Positions 63,429 to 64,000 of a stretch of DNA of 64,000 bases are shown piece after piece; position 1 is the first letter of the stretch; each line of letters opens with the position of its first letter. Made by a program: the position numbers and the translations under genes. The notes beneath the pieces are model-generated. The model did no database searches and was not told the origin of the DNA. It saw only the letters and a list, made by a program, of their open reading frames with translations. This DNA comes from Saprospiraceae bacterium (GTDB taxonomy: Bacteria; Bacteroidota; Bacteroidia; Chitinophagales; Saprospiraceae). The stretch lies in NCBI GenBank assembly GCA_017985675.1, contig JAGNXB010000005.1:12346-76345 (forward strand), given 5' to 3'.

Positions 63429-64000
63429 TTAAATATTCGTAAAGTGGGTCTGAGTAGTGTGGTGTTGCAAAAGTAAAATCCTTTTTAATCCCTTTCCTGT
63501 GATTAATCCCAGCACGATACCACCCGCCAAAATTAGGAACAGGTTGATCAGGGCCAGAAGGATATTGTTTGACACCCAGGGTTTGAGCTGGTTGGTATAA
63601 TCGATGATAAATACCGTGCCGACAGCCAGCGTCCACCCCAAAAAACAGGCTGGCATCCACAAAAATGCTTTAGGGAAAGATCGCTTCAATAAATGGTACT
63701 GAAGTATACCGGTGAGCAATGCACCTATGGCGATACTCACGGCGAGTTTGTGTGCCATGCCTGCTGCCAGCAGATCAAAAAATACCAATGGAATACCCAT
63801 GCCTGACAGGGAGGTCCAGATCCAGTGGCCATTCAGAAAACCTTGACGCCGAAAAAAGAACCATTGCGCCAGACCGACGCCACCACCCATCCCCACGCCG
63901 AGATAAAATTGCATGCCTTCGATGCCAATACTATCCAATATGGAAGACAACATGATGATAAATACAACGCCTAATAGCCAACCCAGGAAGGTGGCTGTTA
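63429..64000 (-). CDS. Multi-pass membrane protein, cut by the window edge
   Basis: An ATG at 63953 would give 174 aa, but the frame stays open to the end of the window with a further hydrophobic stretch (TATFLGWLLGVVFII), so the true start probably lies outside. Five or more transmembrane helices are seen, some glycine-rich (YLGVGMGGGVGLAQWFFFR, GGIVLGLITGKGLKR). No family is recognised. It is directly upstream of the DUF2238 gene. Confidence 0.7.
   Translation of the reverse strand, partial: TATFLGWLLGVVFIIMLSSILDSIGIEGMQFYLGVGMGGGVGLAQWFFFRRQGFLNGHWIWTSLSGMGIPLVFFDLLAAGMAHKLAVSIAIGALLTGILQYHLLKRSFPKAFLWMPACFLGWTLAVGTVFIIDYTNQLKPWVSNNILLALINLFLILAGGIVLGLITGKGLKRILLLQHHTTQTHFTNI

Overview
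The window looks like a chromosomal segment of a member of the phylum Bacteroidota, most likely a Saprospiraceae-type (Saprospiria) bacterium. The evidence is three proteins with C-terminal type IX secretion (T9SS) sorting domains, families typical of the phylum (DUF1800/DUF1501 pair, DUF4270, DUF4290, MurA with Asp at the usual Cys position), and promoters of the Bacteroidota TTG-N20-TAnnTTTG type. The species assignment is inference.

Layout: 1-4.7 kb holds the tail of a secreted beta-helix-like protein, an orphan lipoprotein and a DUF1800/DUF1501 pair. 4.8-9.0 kb holds a dipeptidyl-peptidase IV-like S9 peptidase facing a leftward murI plus two OmpH/Skp chaperone genes. 9.0-9.6 kb is an AT-rich leader with small RNA hairpins. 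9.6-31.7 kb is the striking part: a 16-kb ORF (5349 aa) followed by two smaller paralogues (903 and 939 aa). All three are secreted, end in a T9SS sorting domain and carry the same dockerin-like plus cohesin-like C-terminal block. The giant protein also carries a BNR/sortilin-like propeller, PKD, GEVED, four Calx-beta, five lamin-tail-like, SprB, many HYR-like and two P/Homo B domains, several of them inserted inside HYR-like modules.

31.9-40.9 kb is housekeeping: polyprenyl diphosphate synthase, HU, a split transketolase, a cystathionine gamma-synthase/lyase and IleS. 40.9-50.6 kb is a long, tightly packed leftward run (panC, panD, an AglD/UPF0104 flippase-like membrane protein, rfaE2, nif3-like, zinc-ribbon coiled-coil, TPR, der, rfbC, rfbD, LpxL-like acyltransferase) joining pantothenate, envelope sugar and lipid functions. 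50.7-56.9 kb is rightward: a glycogen-synthase-like protein without a GT-B C-terminal half, DUF4270, glmS, DUF4290 and murA, feeding UDP-GlcNAc and peptidoglycan synthesis. 57.0-61.0 kb has an Rpn/PD-(D/E)XK nuclease with a 12-bp tandem repeat, a CBS-pair protein, uvrC and a small membrane protein.

61.3-64.0 kb is an accessory region: an orphan membrane protein, a decay zone with a REP-like inverted-repeat element and an internally deleted arr (rifampin ADP-ribosyltransferase) pseudogene, a DUF2238 membrane protein and a membrane protein cut by the window edge. I saw no tRNA, rRNA, CRISPR array or intact insertion sequence.
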